A DNA stretch of 8,890 bases from Betaproteobacteria bacterium (GTDB taxonomy: Bacteria; Pseudomonadota; Gammaproteobacteria; Burkholderiales; Burkholderiaceae_C): contig VBDL01000092.1 in NCBI GenBank assembly GCA_005884255.1, positions 1-8,890 on the forward strand, read 5' to 3'. The translations under genes were made by a program, and so were the position numbers. Under the pieces are notes generated by a model, which was not told the DNA's origin, did not search any database, and was given only the letters and a program-made list of their open reading frames with translations. This document shows, piece by piece, positions 6,115 to 8,890 of the stretch. The stretch's first letter is position 1. The number at the start of each line of letters is the position of its first letter.

Positions 6115-7992
6115 TTATGCCTTGGGGGCCGACGGCTCGGCGTCCGGCTTCCATACCTGGCCGATCGACACGGCCTTCAGCTTCTTCTGCCGGCCGTACC
6201 ACAGGTTCACGAGGCCGCGCGAGAACATCACCGCCGAGAACATCGACGTGAGGATGCCCAGCACGTGCACCACCGCGAAGCCGCGCACCGGCCCGGAGCC
6301 GAAGGCGAGCAGCGCGAGGCCGGCGATCAAGGTGGTGACGTTGGAGTCGAGAATCGTCGCGAACGCGCGCTCGTAGCCGGAGCTGATCGCGCTCTGCGGC
6401 GAGCTGCCGTTGCGCAGCTCCTCGCGCACGCGCTCGTTGATCAGCACGTTGGCGTCGATGGCCATGCCCAGCGTCAGCGCCACCGCGGCGATGCCGGGCA
6501 AGGTGAGCGTGGCCTGCAGCATCGACAGCACCGCCACCAGCAGCAGCAGGTTCAGCGCCAGCGCCAGCGTCGAGAAGAGGCCGAACAAGAGGTAGTACAG
6601 GCACATGAACGCGGAGATCGCGGCGAAGCCGTAGATCACGCTGTCGAAGCCCTTGGCGATGTTCTCCTTGCCGAGGCTCGGGCCGATCGTGCGCTCCTCG
6701 ATGATCTCCATCGGCGCGGCCAGCGAGCCGGCGCGCAGCAGCAGCGCGGTGTCGGTGGCCTCCTGCGGTGTCATGCGGCCGGAGATCTGGAAGCGCGAGC
6801 CGAGCTCGCTGCGGATCACCGGCGCGGTGACGACCTCACCCTTGCCCTTCTCGAACAAGAGGATGGCCATGCGCTTGCCGATGTTCTCGCGCGACACGTC
6901 CTTGATGATGCGGGCGCCCTTGGCGTTGACCGTGAGCAGCACGATCGGCTCTTGCGTCTGCGAGTCGAAGCCGGGCTGCGCGTCGGCGAGGTCGTCGCCG
7001 GTGAGGATGACCTGGCGCTTGACGATGATCGGCGCACCGCCGCGCTCGACATAGCGCTCCGTGCCGAAGGGCACAGGGCCGGTGCCCACCGCCGCGGCCG
7101 CGGCCTCGGCGCTGTCGTCCACCAGGCGCATCTCCAGCGTCGCGGTGCGGCCGATGATGTCCTTGGCCTTGGCCGTGTCCTGCACGCCGGGCAACTGCAC
7201 CACCACGCGATCGATGCCCTGCTGCTGGATCACCGGCTCGGACACGCCGAGCTCGTTGACGCGGTTGTGCAAGGTGGTGATGTTCTGCTTCAGCGCCGCT
7301 TCCTGCACCGCGCGTGCGGCCTGCGGCTTCAGGCTCCCGCTGAGGATGAAGTCGCCGCCCTCGCTGCGCTGATCCCATTGCAGGTCAGGCTGCGTATCGT
7401 TCAGCAGCGCCAGCGCCTGCTGCAGGGTCGCCGCGTCGCGGAAGCGCACGTCGACGACATTGCCGTTGCGCGTGATGCCGGCATGGCGGATGTTCTTGTC
7501 GCGCAGCAAGGTGCGCACGTCGCCGGTCAGGCCTTCGGCCTTCTTCGCCAGCGCCGACTTCATGTCGACCTGCATCAGGAAGTGCACGCCACCGCGCAGG
7601 TCCAGGCCGAGGAACATCGGCAGCGCGCGCAGATGCGCCAGCCACAGCGGCGAGCGGCTCACGAGGTTTAGCGCGACGATGTAGGAGGGGTCGTTGGGAT
7701 CGGCATTCAGCCCGCGGCTGATCGCGTCCTTGGCCTTGAGCTGCGTGTCGGTGTCGGAAAAGCGCGCCTTCACCGACGTGCCTTCGAACTGCACGAAGTC
7801 GGCGCGCACGCCGGCCTGCTGCAAGGCTTGCTCGATACGCGGCACCAGCGCACTGTCGACCTTCAGCGTGGCCTTGGCCGACGACACCTGCACCGCCGGC
7901 GCCTCGCCGAAGAAGTTGGGCAGCGTGTAGACCAGCCCGACGAGCAACGCGATCGCGAGGATCGTGTACTTCCACCACGGATAGCGGTTCAT
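6115..7992 (-). CDS. secD: Protein translocase subunit SecD, 625 aa
   Basis: SecD partners SecF in the inner membrane to drive the late steps of Sec export with the proton gradient. Length matches E. coli SecD (about 615). Order of parts: a first membrane segment at about 9-27; a large periplasmic region including LGLDLRGGVHFLMQVD at 128-143, the P1 head and base domain (TLHNRVNELGVSEPVIQQQG 240-259; VVVQLPGV 263-270; GRTATLEMRLVD 281-292), and FQISGRMTPQEATDTALLLR at 401-420; then five membrane segments from about 450. The signature GMAIDANVLINERVREE is at 509-525, with Asp513 in the position of the E. coli proton-relay residue Asp519. The ATG shares one base with the yajC stop (TAATG), so translation is probably coupled; an AAGG lies too far upstream (13 bases) to be a strong site. 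Confidence 0.98.
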   Translation of the reverse strand: MNRYPWWKYTILAIALLVGLVYTLPNFFGEAPAVQVSSAKATLKVDSALVPRIEQALQQAGVRADFVQFEGTSVKARFSDTDTQLKAKDAISRGLNADPNDPSYIVALNLVSRSPLWLAHLRALPMFLGLDLRGGVHFLMQVDMKSALAKKAEGLTGDVRTLLRDKNIRHAGITRNGNVVDVRFRDAATLQQALALLNDTQPDLQWDQRSEGGDFILSGSLKPQAARAVQEAALKQNITTLHNRVNELGVSEPVIQQQGIDRVVVQLPGVQDTAKAKDIIGRTATLEMRLVDDSAEAAAAAVGTGPVPFGTERYVERGGAPIIVKRQVILTGDDLADAQPGFDSQTQEPIVLLTVNAKGARIIKDVSRENIGKRMAILLFEKGKGEVVTAPVIRSELGSRFQISGRMTPQEATDTALLLRAGSLAAPMEIIEERTIGPSLGKENIAKGFDSVIYGFAAISAFMCLYYLLFGLFSTLALALNLLLLVAVLSMLQATLTLPGIAAVALTLGMAIDANVLINERVREELRNGSSPQSAISSGYERAFATILDSNVTTLIAGLALLAFGSGPVRGFAVVHVLGILTSMFSAVMFSRGLVNLWYGRQKKLKAVSIGQVWKPDAEPSAPKA

Positions 7993-8315
7993 TACTTGTA
8001 CGTGCCCTTCGGCAGCACCTGCACCACGGAGCTGCGCTGCACCTGCAGCTCGACGCCGTTGGCCACTTCGATGTGCGCGAACGATTCGCCGAGCTTGGTG
8101 ATCTTGCCGATCACGCCGCCGGCGGTGACCACCTCGTCACCCTTGGCCAGCGCCTCGATCATCGCCTTCGATTCCTTCTGCCGCTTCATCTGCGGCCGAA
8201 TCATCACGAAGTACAGCACCACGAACATCAGCACCAGCGGCAGCATGCCGACCAGGCTGGAACCACCGTCGGCCGCAGCGCCGCCGGTCTGTGCGAAAGC
8301 TTCGGAAATGAACAC
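7992..8315 (-). CDS. yajC: Sec translocon accessory subunit YajC, 107 aa, GTG start
   Basis: YajC is a small single-pass inner-membrane protein that associates with SecD and SecF. The product starts MFISEAFAQTGG, has one membrane segment at about 21-40 (LVGMLPLVLMFVVLYFVMIRP), the family motif FVMIRPQMKRQKE, and a C-terminal domain with GDEVVTAGGVIGKITKL and VANGVELQVQRSSVVQVLPKG. Start codon is GTG (8315-8313), supported by GAGG 8 bases upstream (8327-8324) and by the family N-terminus. It is the first gene of the yajC-secD-secF run, and its stop overlaps the secD start by one base. In many proteobacteria tgt sits directly upstream of yajC; here a MarR-family gene is upstream, after about 234 bases, so this operon has its own promoter region. 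Confidence 0.97.
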   Translation of the reverse strand: MFISEAFAQTGGAAADGGSSLVGMLPLVLMFVVLYFVMIRPQMKRQKESKAMIEALAKGDEVVTAGGVIGKITKLGESFAHIEVANGVELQVQRSSVVQVLPKGTYK

Positions 8316-8334
8316 GTCAGGATCCTCGTTGGGG

Positions 8335-8367
8335 GCCCGCGAGCGGGCTTAGCGGCTCGTGCGCCGC
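8335..8367 (-). promoter_or_regulatory. Paired hairpins in the presumed yajC leader
   Basis: Two small inverted repeats lie between the putative -10 element and the yajC start. One is GCCCGC (8335-8340) with GCGGGC (8343-8348), separated by 2 bases. The other is GCGGC (8352-8356) with GCCGC (8363-8367), with a 6-base loop. They would be in the 5' untranslated part of the mRNA, and the first ends 7 bases upstream of the ribosome binding site. Short GC-rich stems arise easily in this base composition, so a regulatory role is only possible. Confidence 0.25.
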
Positions 8368-8377
8368 GAAGCCTTGG

Positions 8378-8383
8378 ATTGTA
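8378..8383 (-). promoter_or_regulatory. Putative -10 element for the yajC-secD-secF operon
   Basis: On the - strand this reads TACAAT, one base from the sigma-70 consensus TATAAT, in an otherwise very GC-rich gap. Transcription would start near 8371, giving a leader of about 55 bases. No good -35 match is found at 16-18 bases upstream (17-base spacing gives AGTTCT), so an activator or a weak promoter is possible. Confidence 0.45.
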
Positions 8384-8439
8384 TGCGGCGCACCCCCGGC
8401 AGAACTGATGGACCCTAGGGCTCGGGCAAGCCTCGCCCG

Positions 8440-8490
8440 CCCCCGAGGGGATCAAGGAACTCGGGAACGGCCCTTCGTTCCTTGAGGGGG
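8440..8490. repeat. Intergenic inverted repeat between marR-type gene and yajC
   Basis: A perfect 9-bp inverted repeat, TCAAGGAAC (8452-8460) and GTTCCTTGA (8477-8485), is separated by 16 bases. Those 16 bases hold a smaller GGG...CCC pairing. The arms are flanked outside by CCCCC (8440-8444) and GGGGG (8486-8490), which could extend the stem past a bulge. The site is downstream of the MarR-family gene and upstream of the yajC promoter. It could be a transcription end for the MarR gene, an operator, or a REP-like repeat; no T run follows on either strand. GGGGTTTCCCC (8523-8533), closer to the MarR stop, is another small hairpin. Nothing else recognisable is in the 8384-8549 gap. Confidence 0.5.
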
Positions 8491-8549
8491 TCGGCCGCCG
8501 GCCCGCAAGCCCTATGCCGCCTGGGGTTTCCCCGCGGAACCGGTGCGCT

Positions 8550-8890
8550 TCAGCGCCGCGGCAGCTTGCCGCGCGCCACGCGGTGCAAGAGCTCGATCAG
8601 CAGCAGGCGCTCGCCTTCGCTGAGCACGCGGGTGGCGTCATGCTCCATCGTCGCGGCGATCTTGCGCGCGCGCTGCTGCAGCTCGCGGCCGGCGGCGGTG
8701 AGATGGATGATCTGCGCGCGCCGATCGACGGTGCCGCGTACGCGTTCGATCAGGCCGCGCGCGCACAGGCGGTCGAGCATCACCGCGAGGTTCGGCGGAG
8801 ACAAATCCAGCGCCTGGCACAGCTGCTTCTGGTTGACCTCCTTGTTGTCGGCCACCAGCGTGAGGATCGAGAACTCCACCGCCTTCAACT
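8550..8890 (-). CDS. MarR-family transcriptional regulator (N-terminus outside window)
   Basis: About 113 residues of a winged-helix regulator are visible. The frame is open to the window edge, and the only start-like codon near it is a TTG at 8888 inside conserved sequence (LKAVEFSILTLV). The real start therefore lies beyond 8890, with roughly 30-40 residues missing compared with the usual 140-150. The DNA-binding part is clear: VNQKQLCQALDLSPPNLAVMLDRLCARGLIER is the helix-turn-helix, followed by the wing with the DRRAQIIHLTAAGREL pattern (Asp-Arg-Arg is typical of MarR). A C-terminal dimerisation helix follows (EGERLLLIELLHRVARGKLPRR). MarR proteins bind palindromic operators as dimers and usually lose DNA binding on contact with small phenolic or other ligands. 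The ligand and targets cannot be told from the sequence. It lies upstream of yajC on the same strand, but the gap and separate promoter argue against co-transcription. Confidence 0.9.
   Translation of the reverse strand, partial: LKAVEFSILTLVADNKEVNQKQLCQALDLSPPNLAVMLDRLCARGLIERVRGTVDRRAQIIHLTAAGRELQQRARKIAATMEHDATRVLSEGERLLLIELLHRVARGKLPRR

Noticed and set aside
4856..6376. Long + strand open frame (506 codons) opposite secF
   Set aside because: It lies antisense to the conserved SecF signature motifs, has biased His/Arg/Asp composition and no start signal; it is a product of codon bias.
6265..7671. Long + strand open frame (468 codons) opposite secD
   Set aside because: Same reasons: antisense to clear SecD motifs, with low-complexity composition.
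8413..8420. CCCTAGGG palindrome as an operator
   Set aside because: An isolated 8-bp palindrome is too short and common to support a regulatory call.

Overview
The window is GC-rich and gene-dense. It carries housekeeping genes typical of a betaproteobacterium, most likely order Burkholderiales. The evidence is the order LysM protein, dprA, smg; a yajC-secD-secF cluster; a DUF1631 protein; and a GC-rich intergenic repeat of a kind I associate with Comamonadaceae-like genomes. This placement rests on recognising proteins and repeats from memory, not on a search.

Left part, + strand (1-2770): an exported LysM protein whose N-terminus lies outside the window, then dprA (DNA processing, transformation), then smg (DUF494). 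The first two are each broken by a frameshift. In both, the reading frame stops and the missing C-terminal part continues in another frame straight after. In both, a short variable segment also seems to be missing at the break, about ten residues in the LysM protein and the inter-domain linker in dprA. A GC-rich hairpin repeat lies between them. smg is intact.

Middle and right part, - strand (8315 down to 2787): yajC, secD, secF and a 752-residue DUF1631 protein form one tight run with junctions of a 1-base overlap, 11 bases and 35 bases. YajC, SecD and SecF form the accessory complex of the SecYEG translocon and use the proton gradient to help pull secreted proteins across the inner membrane. 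The DUF1631 gene is last in the run and converges on smg with only 16 bases between them.

Right edge, - strand (8890-8550): the C-terminal three quarters of a MarR-family regulator, separated from yajC by about 234 bases holding a likely promoter -10 element and several inverted repeats.

I found no mobile element, CRISPR array, tRNA or rRNA, and no convincing new system. The points worth following up are the paired frameshifts with segment loss, the intergenic inverted repeats, a possible leaderless start for smg, and the co-transcription of the uncharacterised DUF1631 protein with the Sec accessory genes.
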